From Nemertoderma westbladi (taxonomy: Eukaryota > Xenacoelomorpha > Nemertodermatida > Nemertodermatidae): DNA of 64,000 bases. Below the pieces are notes generated by a model that did not search any database, was not told where the DNA came from, and saw only the letters and a program-made list of their open reading frames with translations. Positions 37,016-46,458 of this stretch are shown piece by piece; the stretch's first letter is position 1, and each line of letters starts with the position of its first letter. Position numbers and translations under genes: made by a program. The stretch is taken from the NCBI GenBank assembly GCA_032718475.1, contig JAUCBJ010007785.1, forward strand, positions 124,001 through 188,000, read 5' to 3'.

Positions 37016-38096
37016 AACGCAGCAACGAGACCGCATAGGTACCAAGTTTGGTTTAATTTTATCAATTATTTATAAAAGTCTGAAATTACCGGTACCGACT
37101 GACAGATAGTCTCAATTTTGACCCAACGTCAGATTCTTTCCAAAATTTTGACTAACTGCGTACGTACCAAGTTTGGTTTATTTTCGGCAATCATTAGCCG
37201 ACTTAGGCCGCCTACGTCTGAAACTACAGGTATCGACAGACATACTGTCTGATTTTTGACCAAACTTCAGACAGACCACATGTTTACCAAATTTGATTTA
37301 ATTTCATCAATGATTACGATAATGGCACCCAAGATATATTGGTCAATTATTAAAAGTCTGAAACAACCGGTATGTCATTACTTCGGAGTCTCTAGCGGAT
37401 CCCAATTAATTGTGTAAACTTTTCAAATTCGCAAAAGATAGACTTCATGATTCTCTACAAGCAACCACAATTTGAGCTCTGTAAAACTAGGCGTTCCCGA
37501 GAAACACATAATCTGTCGTAGCTGATGTCAGACAGAATTATTTTTCACCAAACTTTCCAAATTTTATAAACATTCCCTCTTTTTTTTTTTTTTTTGGTAT
37601 TCAAGATATTCAAATATAATTTCATTCAAATAATGGGCGCACAATACATAACAAAATTGGCACATGCACATTGACAAATTTAATAATAATTAAATGAAAC
37701 TCAAAATAGCCAGATCGTAGCCGAAGCTAGTATGTATGCTAGTATGATATGCCCAAGTCGAAGAAATATTAAATTTTTTCATTACTTGTGAGGTCTTAAA
37801 TACGGACAGTTTAAGAGATAAAGAGATAAAAGTACAGGGTGTGTGGCGGGCGGGCCAGGGAGGTGGGAAGAGGAGGGGCTAGGAGCATGAGATCAAGGTA
37901 CAAGGGAAAGGGGAGACGAGAGATCGAAATTACTTACCTACTAAGTTTGGTTCAATTCCGAACGAGCGATGGTGAGAAATTGGCGTTCTAACATTTACCA
38001 GAAAGACGGACAGACAGACGGACGCACCAATATCCCTATATGAACGGTATGCCAAAACTCCTCGACTACGTAGTCTCGCCCCAGCTACAGTACCTA
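37016..38096. repeat. Cluster of degenerate dispersed repeats
   Basis: ACCAAGTTTGGTTTA-like openings recur at 37041, 37166 and 37286 (periods about 125 and 120 bp). Each is followed by TTTCATCAAT-, AAGTCTGAAA- and GACAGACAGAC-like blocks. A related piece (CTAAGTTTGGTTCAATT ... GACGGACAGACAGACGGACG) lies at 37940-38020. I see no coding sequence. Confidence 0.6.
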
Positions 38097-38292
38097 TAAA
38101 TTACACAGTTTAAACACCTACAATTTGTTTGTTAATAAATATGGAAAAAATTGTCATGTCAACGATCAAGTAATGTGTCGTTGTGCTGAGGTTCCTCAAA
38201 TAATCTGCCATTGATTATCATGTGTAACTGAAACTGTCTTAGTGAACTGGCGTATGTTTTTTATAAATCGAATGACTGTGTAATATACAGGT

Positions 38293-38569
38293 GCCCAACC
38301 CTACCTTCAGGTACTGTATGGATGGCAACCATCAAGCAGCTATCAAAAGAGGAGCCTTCGGGTCGCCTCCGGCTTCGGCCAACTATTTGTTTGCTTGATA
38401 ATATATTATTGTTTCATTGGCAACGTAAATTCTATAAAATTTCATACAAAATTCAATATACAGTAATAATAAATTCGACACAATCAAGCAAGCAAACAGT
38501 CAACCGAGGGCGGAGGCGACCCCCCGAACGCTCCTCTTTCGATAGCTGCTACCCGAGGGTAAGGGTGGG
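38293..38569. mobile_element. Imperfect foldback element
   Basis: Left arm 38336-38399 (GCAGCTATCAAAAGAGGAGC ... TTTGCTTGAT) is the imperfect reverse complement of 38483-38549 (ATCAAGCAAGC ... GATAGCTGC). Weaker outer pairing extends to GCCCAACCCTACC and GGGTAAGGGTGGGC. The centre is AT-rich and noncoding. The frame called across it is an artefact of the arms. Confidence 0.6.
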
Positions 38570-38595
38570 CGATAATCCTATCCCAAGATTTGCTC

Positions 38596-38645
38596 CCAGT
38601 TATTATAACTGGTACTCATTTTAACGACCCCAGTGGATGAAAGGC
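38596..38645 (-). mobile_element. 3' portion of a tRNA-derived SINE, split by the LINE
   Basis: GGTACTCATTTTAACGACCC and then the duplicated GGATGAAAGGC continue the element at 41882-41966 once the LINE is removed. Sequences with TACTCATTTT-CGACCCC-GGATGAAAGGC followed by a GGTTGAACC box occur in tRNA-derived SINEs of other invertebrates (general knowledge, not searched). Confidence 0.5.
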
Positions 38646-41600
38646 CAGTGGAATTACCGGACACAATCGGCCTCACAGGCGTCAGTTAACTCCTGACCGG
38701 CTGCCTGTCTCACCCCCTACTGGAGAGAGAGCAGCCAACAATTCTTTGAGTCCCTTTCCTGATGACCTTTCTGGCCCAAACCCTAGGTCACCAGGGAGGC
38801 CAGATTGTGATGGGGAGAGGGATTCTGGAGTTGGAGGCTACTCTCATGTTCCACCCCGACCAACAAAGCCATTGGTGAATCTGAGGCAAGTCACTAGACT
38901 AGCCTCAGTAAACACCCTAACACTCGGGTCCCCAATGCGACAAGGTGAGCTGACTGCCTTGGCAGATAAGCTTTCTCTTAGCGCAGTGGGTGTTCAAGAG
39001 CACCGAATGCAGACTGGACAGACTGATGAGGTTCTGATTAAGGACATGGGGGGCAGTTGGCGACTCGCCCTCGCGTCAGCAGATGATAGTGGCAATGGTG
39101 GAATTGGTCTATTGATGAATCCAACAGCACATGCAGCATTGGACAAAATAGACCAAATCTCTAACCGCATCATCCGTTGCCACTTCTCATGTTCTGGAAG
39201 ACTGGCTAAGAAGTTTCCTAAGGTGGTTCTGATTGTGTGCTACTCTCCAACTAGTGTTGCCCCTGTAGAGGAGGTGGAAAATTTCTACCACAATCTACAA
39301 GCAGCTACTGATGGAGTGGATCAGCATGCATTCTTAACATTCCTGGGAGACTTTAATGCAAGTCTGCATCAATCACCTACATCGCCCTGGGTCTATAGCA
39401 ATAGTGTTAACCGAAATTCTGTCCATCTTCAGGATTTTATCTCTGGAAATGGATTGTTTTCGGCTGGAACCCAGTTCAAGAAGCGAACTGGAAAGCTATG
39501 GACTCATAGTGGACCCAGTGGTCACAAATCCCAGATAGACCATATTCTGTTTCGTAGGAAATACAGGAGCTCTATACAAGACTGTAATGCATTTACACTT
39601 CGACCCTTCTCCAGTGATCACCGCCTTATTGTGGCCAAGGTAAGACTTAGTCTGCGTGCTAGCAGAACAACGAAATCTGCCTTGCCGCGGCATGACTGGT
39701 CCTCTCTGTTGCAACAGCCAAGTGTGAGATCCAGCTTCACACTACAGCTGAGCAACAAGTATGAGGCTCTTGCCTCTGAGGCGGCAGATCACTGTGAGGG
39801 CTATACTGCCTTTACAGAAGCAGTTAAGTTAGCAGCTGCAGAAACAGTTCCTGTATACCCTCGAAACAGGAAAAGGGCCCCCTGGACTGACAACAAAATT
39901 CAAAAGTGCCGAAATGACCTTCATAAGGCGCAGAAAGAGTCCCGACTCAAACAGACTACAGCGGCCAAGAATGCAGTTAAGGCTGCATCTAGGTCCCTGA
40001 ACAGGCAGTACTCTGTTAATCTACAGGAGCTAATAAACCAACAGGTTGATGCCATCAATGATGCTGACGACAGCAGGCAATCATCCCAGGCATGGAAATC
40101 GATCAATCTGCTTACTGGGCGGAAAAGCCAACCAACCACCAAGGTTAAGGCTGAATCACCAGCCGATCGCCTCAATGGTTGGAAAGCCCACTTTGAAAAG
40201 CTCCTCAATAATGACAGGGTATTGCCTGATAACTTTATAGAAGTAAAGGTGTCTGAGTCTGTAGTCCCAGATATTCCCATTGGCGATATCTCCTTTGCAG
40301 AAGTGAAGGCTGCTGCAAAGAGCATTAAGACCAATCGTGCCAGTGGAGTAGATGGTGTTCCCCCTGAGGTCTTTAAAATACCTGAGTGTTTAAAGCTCAT
40401 CTATCCCATCATAGTAGACATGTACCGTACAACAAGAGTCCCACAAGAAATGAAAACAAATAAGTTGGTGCCAGTTCCCAAGAAGGGCAACCTAACACTC
40501 TATGGTTCTTTTCGGGGAATCTCATTGATCTCGATTGCTGCAAAGCTATACAATAGGATTCTATTAAATCGCATCAGGGATCCCATTGAGAGACTGCTCC
40601 GTGGAAATCAGAATGGGTTCCGTAAAGGTCGTGGGACCATGGAGCCCATTTTGGCACTTAGAAGGATAATTGAAGAATTATCAAAAAAGAAAGACAGGCA
40701 TCTGGCTGTTATCTTTGTTGACTTCTTCAAGGCCTTTGATTCAGTCTCTCGCTCACGTATGTTCAGCATACTTTCATTATATGGGATTCCTGATGAAATT
40801 ATTGCAGCAATCAGATCAGTATACGATGGTTCGACAACATTTGTGTCTACTGTTGACGGTGACACAGAACCATTTGAAGTGTTATGGGGCGTCCTCCAAG
40901 GAGACACACTTGCACCATTCTTGTTCATTATTGTGGTTGACTATGTTCTACGCATGTCCTTAGATCATCATAATGATGATGGGGTGATGATAACTCCACC
41001 TACTGGCTCCAGAAGTCGAGGAAATCCTGCCAAGTACCTAACTGATCTAGACTTTGCTGATGACTTAGGAGTACTCTCAGAATCATTAGAGGGAGCCCAA
41101 CGGCTCCTCAGCTCATTAGAACATGCTGCTTCTAGTGTTGGTCTTTTTATTAACTCCAGAAAGACCAAAATTCTGACCGTTAACTTTGAAAGTCCTCAGC
41201 AAGTCTCTGATCGGATGAGCATAAGCTCAAAGGATGGTATGCTTGAGCATGTGGACGACTTCTGTTACCTGGGATCATGGATCCGGAAGTCAGGTGAGGA
41301 CCTTCGAATACGTAAGGGAAAGGCATGGGCAGCCTTGAATAGGCTTTCCAGGATTTGGAAGTCACCGAGAATTAATCGGAAACTTAAGGTCCGATTATTT
41401 AGAGCAGCAGTAGTTCCAGTACTCCTCTATGGGAGTCCATGCTGGGCTCTAACTGCTGAGGACACCAAATCTCTGGATGGCACATTCACAAGAATGCTAC
41501 GCCGGGTTCATTGTGTCAAGTACAATGCACACATCTCCAACCAGACACTATATAACATTGGAGGTGTCTCATTGGTTCCCCCAAGCTTGACACTAGAACA

Positions 41601-41870
41601 AAACCGCCTCCGCTTTGCAGGACATTGCTTTCGCCGTGAGGACCAGCCAGTGCATAATCTTGTACTTTGGCAGCCTCATGGAGTGAATAAGCATGGTGGA
41701 CAGCCCATGACTTTCTTGAGACGCATCTTAAAGGACACTGGCCTTAAAGATGCGGATGATCTAGCAAATGTCATGGGTGATAGGGAGTTGTGGCGGTGCA
41801 ATTTTGTTGACAAGCCGGCACAGCATTCTTAAAAATGCAGCTGCAATGCAGCATGCCGATCCTAGTAGTA
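38646..41870 (+). mobile_element. RTE-like non-LTR retrotransposon, 3,225 bp
   Basis: The element is bounded by an 11-bp direct repeat GGATGAAAGGC (38635-38645 and 41871-41881). It carries one long ORF and ends in the short repetitive tail CCTAGTAGTA. The overall size of about 3.2 kb, a single endonuclease-plus-RT ORF and a simple-repeat tail instead of poly-A fit the RTE group. A near-identical 3' fragment at 35609-36136 shows the family was recently active. Confidence 0.88.
38746..41832 (+). CDS. LINE endonuclease/reverse transcriptase polyprotein
   Basis: The uninterrupted frame gives about 1,028 residues. An AP-type endonuclease comes first: VNTLTLGS, VGVQEHRM, FLGDFNAS, SQIDHILF and SSDHR cover residues of about 53-300. 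Reverse transcriptase follows: NKLVPVPKKG, FRGISLISIAAKLYNRILLN, NGFRKGRGT, VIFVDFFKAFDSV, GVLQGDTLAPFLF and the catalytic box DFADDLGVL. The C-terminal part (LYGSPCWALT, RLRFAGHCFRRED) is typical of this LINE class. It would nick DNA and copy its own RNA at the target. The frame is open from 38641 but has no ATG until codon 63 of this frame (38932), inside the endonuclease; 38746 is TTG. The true start is therefore uncertain. No stops or frameshifts are seen downstream. Confidence 0.92.
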   Translation: MSPFPDDLSGPNPRSPGRPDCDGERDSGVGGYSHVPPRPTKPLVNLRQVTRLASVNTLTLGSPMRQGELTALADKLSLSAVGVQEHRMQTGQTDEVLIKDMGGSWRLALASADDSGNGGIGLLMNPTAHAALDKIDQISNRIIRCHFSCSGRLAKKFPKVVLIVCYSPTSVAPVEEVENFYHNLQAATDGVDQHAFLTFLGDFNASLHQSPTSPWVYSNSVNRNSVHLQDFISGNGLFSAGTQFKKRTGKLWTHSGPSGHKSQIDHILFRRKYRSSIQDCNAFTLRPFSSDHRLIVAKVRLSLRASRTTKSALPRHDWSSLLQQPSVRSSFTLQLSNKYEALASEAADHCEGYTAFTEAVKLAAAETVPVYPRNRKRAPWTDNKIQKCRNDLHKAQKESRLKQTTAAKNAVKAASRSLNRQYSVNLQELINQQVDAINDADDSRQSSQAWKSINLLTGRKSQPTTKVKAESPADRLNGWKAHFEKLLNNDRVLPDNFIEVKVSESVVPDIPIGDISFAEVKAAAKSIKTNRASGVDGVPPEVFKIPECLKLIYPIIVDMYRTTRVPQEMKTNKLVPVPKKGNLTLYGSFRGISLISIAAKLYNRILLNRIRDPIERLLRGNQNGFRKGRGTMEPILALRRIIEELSKKKDRHLAVIFVDFFKAFDSVSRSRMFSILSLYGIPDEIIAAIRSVYDGSTTFVSTVDGDTEPFEVLWGVLQGDTLAPFLFIIVVDYVLRMSLDHHNDDGVMITPPTGSRSRGNPAKYLTDLDFADDLGVLSESLEGAQRLLSSLEHAASSVGLFINSRKTKILTVNFESPQQVSDRMSISSKDGMLEHVDDFCYLGSWIRKSGEDLRIRKGKAWAALNRLSRIWKSPRINRKLKVRLFRAAVVPVLLYGSPCWALTAEDTKSLDGTFTRMLRRVHCVKYNAHISNQTLYNIGGVSLVPPSLTLEQNRLRFAGHCFRREDQPVHNLVLWQPHGVNKHGGQPMTFLRRILKDTGLKDADDLANVMGDRELWRCNFVDKPAQHS

Positions 41871-41881
41871 GGATGAAAGGC

Positions 41882-41966
41882 TGAGTGGACCCTGGCGGCG
41901 TGGTGGGGTTGAACCTACAACCAATAGACTGCAGGACCAGTGCTCAACCAAATGAGCTACCCCACC
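41882..41966 (-). mobile_element. tRNA-like SINE head with pol III boxes
   Basis: On the minus strand 41966-41902 starts GGTGGGGTAGCTC, has a perfect 4-bp D-arm (GCTC/GAGC), an A-box-like TAGCTCATTTGGTTGAGC and a B box GGTTCAACC. It ends CCCCACC, complementary to the start. At 65 nt, without proper anticodon and T stems, it is not a functional tRNA. With 38596-38645 it forms a SINE that the LINE split. Confidence 0.55.
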
Positions 41967-42074
41967 TTCCTTAGCCACAATATTTATCATATATTTCCCA
42001 ATTACTACCTATTATTACCACAGTATAGAGTTTGGGTTAATCAATTAGAAACGGGTAGGTGATACGTTACTTAC

Positions 42075-42239
42075 GTATTTCAGCTTCAACATCAAAGGGA
42101 ATTTGAGTTTTTCTTATTTCATAATAGACACCAGCATTGGTGAGTGTAAGGAAGACCAGAGGTAGAACAACCATAAGAACATTGGAGACATTAAGGGAGA
42201 AGCTATCTCGATCAAAGTCAATAGAAATACAAATAATAT
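42075..42239 (-). CDS. Class A GPCR fragment, TM5 exon
   Basis: On the minus strand, acceptor TTTGTTTCCAG precedes 42239 and donor GTAAGT follows 42075. The exon joins the upstream one in phase 1 (codon G|AT, Asp). It encodes DIICISIDFDRDSF, then the TM5-like NVLMVVLPLVFLTLTNAGVY and the start of intracellular loop 3 (YEIRKTQIPFDVEAEIR). Exons for TM6-TM7 were not found to the left, where the SINE/LINE complex begins, so the gene may be broken or continue beyond recognition. Confidence 0.75.
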
Positions 42240-43008
42240 CTGGAAACAAATATAATCAATGTAAAGGCCTATAATAGTTTGATTTGGGTTGGAAGGGCTG
42301 CAGTTTGATTTGTAAGATAAAATATAATATTGCTCTTTTTATGTCCACATAGCGAGGTTTGTTGTTGGTGTTGTTGATTTCCACTTTGCTTTTGCTAGTT
42401 TGGTACAGTAGTATCAGGCTGATAAACTTACTTAAAATAGCGCCACCTTACCGGTAGGTAGTTGAGCGAAAACATATTGAAAAACACAATATTTAAAGAT
42501 AAAATAAATCATAAAAAATCAAATACAAATCTTTGGTGTATTTTCCAAATGCTAAATTTTAAAATTTTGAAATGTGTCACGCCCAAATTTTGGTACACAA
42601 GAAATGAGGTTCCACTAGGTTTTCTTGTTGTCAGTGAAATCTCGTTCGATGAAAATGCAACCGATGAAAATTAGTTGAAATCAAAACTTTGGTGTATTTT
42701 CAGAATCTTAAATATTTCAAAATTGTAAGTGCCATGCCCTAATTTTGGTGCACCAAAAATTACATAGCACTACACTTACAAACTCGTATAGAAAAAAACC
42801 CAAAACAACACTAAGGATGAACTCATAAATGAAATTCGAAAAATGCATAATTGTGGGGGTGCGGGGGGGGGATCGCCCCCATCCGATCCCCCCCCCCCCC
42901 CCAGTGCTAATTGGTTATTTAATTAATTAATTATTGATTATTTTTTTTCTTTATCACTTAAAATATGGCACCTAATTTAAAGAAGTCTTTCACTTAAAAT
43001 TGACATAC
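42240..43008 (-). other. GPCR intron with internal repeats
   Basis: The interval lies between the two GPCR exons. It contains two diverged copies of a segment with TTTGGTGTATTTTC (about 42530-42620 and 42690-42760), several G and C runs, and a 15-base poly-C run at 42888-42902. No gene was recognised. Confidence 0.6.
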
Positions 43009-43256
43009 CTGTTGAAAATACGTGGGCTTTGGTGAGCCATAACAGAAACATAGTGACAGCAGGTATTATCCATGTCATGACAACAGCAGCCATCAAGCGG
43101 CGTTTCGATCTGCGCATTCTGTATGTGAGGGGCTCCTTTATGCTCCAGTACCGGTCCCATGAGAGACAACACAGAGTTAGCAGACTGGACCAACAGGACA
43201 TGTAGTTGATCAGTTGCCAGATGTAACAGAACATGTTGTTAACCTTCCATCCAGGT
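43009..43256 (-). CDS. Class A (muscarinic/aminergic-like) GPCR fragment, TM3-TM4 exon
   Basis: Acceptor TTTTTTTCCTAACAG precedes 43256 and donor GTATGT follows 43009. The exon has phase 2 entry and phase 1 exit. It encodes FCYIWQLINYMSCWSSLLTL, then DRYWSIKEPLTYRMRRSKRR (the DRY box and intracellular loop 2) and TM4 AAVVMTWIIPAVTMFLLW with its conserved Trp. The DRYWSI-PLTYR pattern is closest to muscarinic and other amine receptors. Where these carry the ligand-binding Asp of TM3 (position 3.32, W-x3-D-Y), this one has Asn (W-QLI-N-Y). Exons for TM1-TM2 were not found to the right. It would be a plasma-membrane G-protein-coupled receptor with unknown ligand. Confidence 0.82.
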
Positions 43257-44317
43257 CTGTTAGGAAAAAAATTGGTTGGTATATGAAAAATTTTAATTGA
43301 CGTTTTTCAATAGAAAAAAATCAAGCAACCAATTAATTCGAATTTCATGACGCTAGAATTAAATACTGAATACAATAAAGGTCATCTACGTATTATGCTA
43401 AAAATATTTTTTTATTTTAACATACTCTACTTCGTCTCATGCTGTTTCAATTTGGTTGAAATGCAACCAAACAATTTAATTTTATTTATTTGACCTCCAC
43501 TCATTAATTTGTTGAATGGCATATTTATGTCAATAAAAAAATAATGTTTGACATGAATTAAAAATAATATCGCATTAAAATACATGTACTGGAAATACGT
43601 AGCGCTGAAGTTTTTCACTGTTTTTTAAATATTCTAGAATTTATTATAGTAGTATTACAATATGGTTTCCATTGCCCATTTTGTTTTATTTACAGCCATA
43701 TTTATTAATTATTTGCCACTACATTATCTATCATATAAGAAATAGTCCCACAAACTTGCCCTTAAAGAACATTTTAAGAACAAGTTTCGAGACCCGAAAA
43801 ATGATAACTCTTAGCTAATTTATTTTTAAATCTCCTACGTTTACTGTAATATATACCGGCACTGTATTACATTGTTTCTATGTTGTACTGGTACACTATT
43901 TACGGTGATATTCTCACGACAACGCATAAGATAATTTGTACATTGGTCAGCTGAAAAATATCATTTAGACATGATATACAGTACTATATAATATACTTTG
44001 AATGCATTGTTTGAATTCTAATTCGTAAATATAACATAATATTGACAACTATACGATACGATAAGTTCATATATAGGGCCTATATAGTATATACTGTAAT
44101 ATCGATTATAAGCACTGTTTGAATGCTGTTTCGTAAAAATATATTATTATAATCATCGTTCATGCTAGAATTTTAATAACCAGGTTTAGAAGTCCTTGTT
44201 TCAAATATGTTTTTATTATTTCGAAAGATAAAATCTGTCTCAGAGAACTTCTTGGTCACTGTGTCGGAAATATTATATTGTATAGTAAACTTACATCAAC
44301 AAGAATACTGTATTTTT
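43257..44317. other. AT-rich stretch, no gene found
   Basis: This is presumably intron or 5' flank of the GPCR fragment. Neither a further exon nor a known element could be recognised; the small open frame at 43427-43618 (-) is low-complexity. Confidence 0.5.
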
Positions 44318-44565
44318 CAGATAGGGGGGGGGGGGGGACTGGACGTAAAAACTACGGATAAAAATGCATCCATCTCCAGGGGAAATTCGACGCAAATAAC
44401 AGCTGATTACTCTCAAAAATAAAACTGTATGTAACCTGTTATACTGTATTTAGTTTATTCCATTGGCTCTGCTCCTTTCCCTAAATTGAGATTTTACATT
44501 GAGGCGGGATATTAATTCGCCAAGATGGGATTAGCGTCCAGCCCCCCCTGTCTCGTATTTTTAGA
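44318..44565. repeat. Dispersed repeat, two facing copies
   Basis: 44318-44400 (+) has a G run followed by ACTGGACGTAAAA and GAAATTCGACGCAAA. 44436-44565 (-) is the reverse complement of the 26006-26170 family (AGGCGGGATATTAATTCGCC, CCTTTCCCTAAATTGAG). The two copies face each other and could form a hairpin. Confidence 0.65.
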
Positions 44566-44570
44566 GCTGT

Positions 44571-44690
44571 AGTCATTAGGTCCGGCGAGTCATTTGGTCC
44601 CGCGAGACCTAATTGTACCGAGTCATTTGTTCCCGCGGGCTCTAATTACGCCGTACGATAATTAGATCCCGCGGGTTTACAATTAAAATT
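44571..44690. repeat. Short palindromic GC-rich repeats
   Basis: Variants of ATTAGGTCCCGCGAG or AATTAGATCCCGCGGG occur several times in both orientations (for example GTCATTTGGTCCCGCGAGAC and CATTTGTTCCCGCGGG). This suggests a small foldback element of unknown class. Confidence 0.4.
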
Positions 44691-44775
44691 TTAACAAACT
44701 GGGGAGTATAATATAAAAGTCCGTACTGAACCGGTGGGTGAGGAAGTGGGCCGCCATTTAAGGCACCGTTTAATG

Positions 44776-44850
44776 GAAAGTAGCAGGTTATAATGGCAGG
44801 CTTTTCTAACCAGTACAATAAACTAAATTTAGGACCGCAGACAGTTTACA
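44776..44850 (+). repeat. Dispersed repeat, partial copy 3
   Basis: AGCAGGTTATAATGGCAGGC followed by CAATAAACTAAA matches the distal part of the 26006-26170 repeat with scattered substitutions. Confidence 0.55.
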
Positions 44851-45771
44851 GTACAATTTTTACTTCTAGGCACTAATTTTTCAATACTAATATTAACCCT
44901 GTGAGAAGGCTGAAACGAAACCCTAATTGGCAATTTGCAATTGCCAATAGGACCGGATCTCAGGTAACATAGGTTTTCAGTACTTTGTATATCAGTATGT
45001 ATCACACACAGAACGAATCTAAGATAGCTTGGGGGTGTGTGAGCCTGTCAGACAGAGTCCGAATCAGCCTGTGTCCTAAATTCGATTATAAAATCCTAAT
45101 CCATTATGTAATCGATTTTTCATGCCTTCGCAGGTAGCCCCTATAAAACGCACTCCCTCGTAATAATAATGATAAATGATAATAATATGGTAATAATGTT
45201 GGTTTATACATTATTGGACAATATGCGCCGCCACCTGTCATGTTTCAATTACTGTTTAATGTAAATTATCAATATTATAAATCCTTGCTAAGGAAAGACC
45301 TCAAACCTCAGCAAGTCAGTAAGTAACTCGGCCTTGTAGATGGCACCCCTTGCGCCATTATCTTGGCTCAAGTTCTCCTCTCCGGGCTAATCTGTTCCTA
45401 CAACCATCTCTGTGGTGCTTAGGGGCGTGGGTATTTCGCGCCGAGATTGAGTCTAAGGTGAAACCAGCCTTTAGTGCTTGCGCTCTCTGCCCGCTGGATC
45501 ATTGGGGCGACCTCGGTCAAACCTTGAGTCGTGGGACAAAGTAGCAGCTAATATCCTGCGTCCAATCGGTACCACCCCTGTTTGGAAAATAACCTAGTGT
45601 TTGCACTATTGCCAAGTTTTCCAATAGCGTGAAGCCACACCAAGTATTTTGCGACAAAATAATACCTTTATAGACTTATCAGATTTATACAGACTAAAAG
45701 TGGCCTTTTAGACTGTTCACGACCTACTGTAGACCTACTATAATTGTTTGTGATACTATTGTGTATTATTA
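44851..45771. other. Intergenic, no gene found
   Basis: There is a more GC-rich stretch at about 45300-45545 with an open frame of 64 codons, but no recognisable protein or RNA. Nothing else was identified. Confidence 0.45.
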
Positions 45772-46458
45772 CGGACCCAAAGCACCCCTCACACCCGGTT
45801 TCTCTTTTTCCCTCTTCCCAGAAGTTTTTCTATGGTGTTACGGACAGTACATTATTGTTCGAGGATATACTTTGGTTCCTAACGGACCCAAAGCACCCCT
45901 CACACCCGGTTTCTCTTTTTCCCTCTTCCCAGAAGTTTTTCTATGGTGTTACCTACAGTACATTATTGTTCGAGGATATACTTTGGTTCCTAGCGGACCC
46001 AAAGCACCCCTTACACCCGGTTTCTCTTTTTCCCTCTTCCCAGAAGTTTTTCTATGGTGTTACGTACAGTACATTATTGTTCGAGGATATACAGTACTTT
46101 GGTTCCTAACGGACCCAAAGCACCCCTCACACCCGGTTTCTCTTTTTCCCTCTTCCCAGAAGTTTTTCTATGGTGTTACGGACAGTACATTATTGTTCGA
46201 GGATATACTGTACTTTGGTTCCTAACGGACCCAAAGCACCCCTCACCCCCGGTTTCTCTTTTTCCCTCTTCCCAGAAGTTTTTCTATGGTGTTACCTACA
46301 GTACATTATTGTTCGAGGTTATACTTTGGTTCCTAACGGACCCAAAGCACCCCTCACACCCGGTTTCTCTTTTTCCCTCTTCCCAGAAGTTTTTCTATGG
46401 TGTTACGTACAGTACATTATTGTTCGAGGATATACTTTGGTTCCTAACGGACCCAAAG
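45772..46458. repeat. 111-bp minisatellite, left part
   Basis: Units beginning CGGACCCAAAGCACCCC start at 45772, 45883, 45994, 46110, 46226, 46337 and 46448. The spacing is 111 bp, or 116 bp where CAGTA or CTGTA is inserted. Since 111 is a multiple of three, each frame repeats every 37 codons, and several overlapping frames of up to 154 codons stay open. I regard these as by-products, not genes. The array is cut at 46458 by the LTR element and resumes at 62149. Confidence 0.92.
46454..46458. other. Target-site duplication, left copy (CAAAG)
   Basis: CAAAG directly precedes the TG of the left LTR. The same five bases directly follow the CA of the right LTR at 62149-62153. A 5-bp duplication is typical of BEL/Pao integrases. 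Confidence 0.85.

Noticed and set aside
39921-40400. Minus-strand 159-codon frame in the LINE
   Set aside because: It is antisense to the endonuclease/RT ORF and has no domain.
41902-41966. Functional tRNA gene on the minus strand
   Set aside because: Only 65 nt, without proper anticodon and T stems; it continues into a SINE body split by the LINE.
45300-45560. GC-richer stretch as an rRNA or structured RNA fragment
   Set aside because: I could not match it to any conserved rRNA segment or draw a convincing structure.
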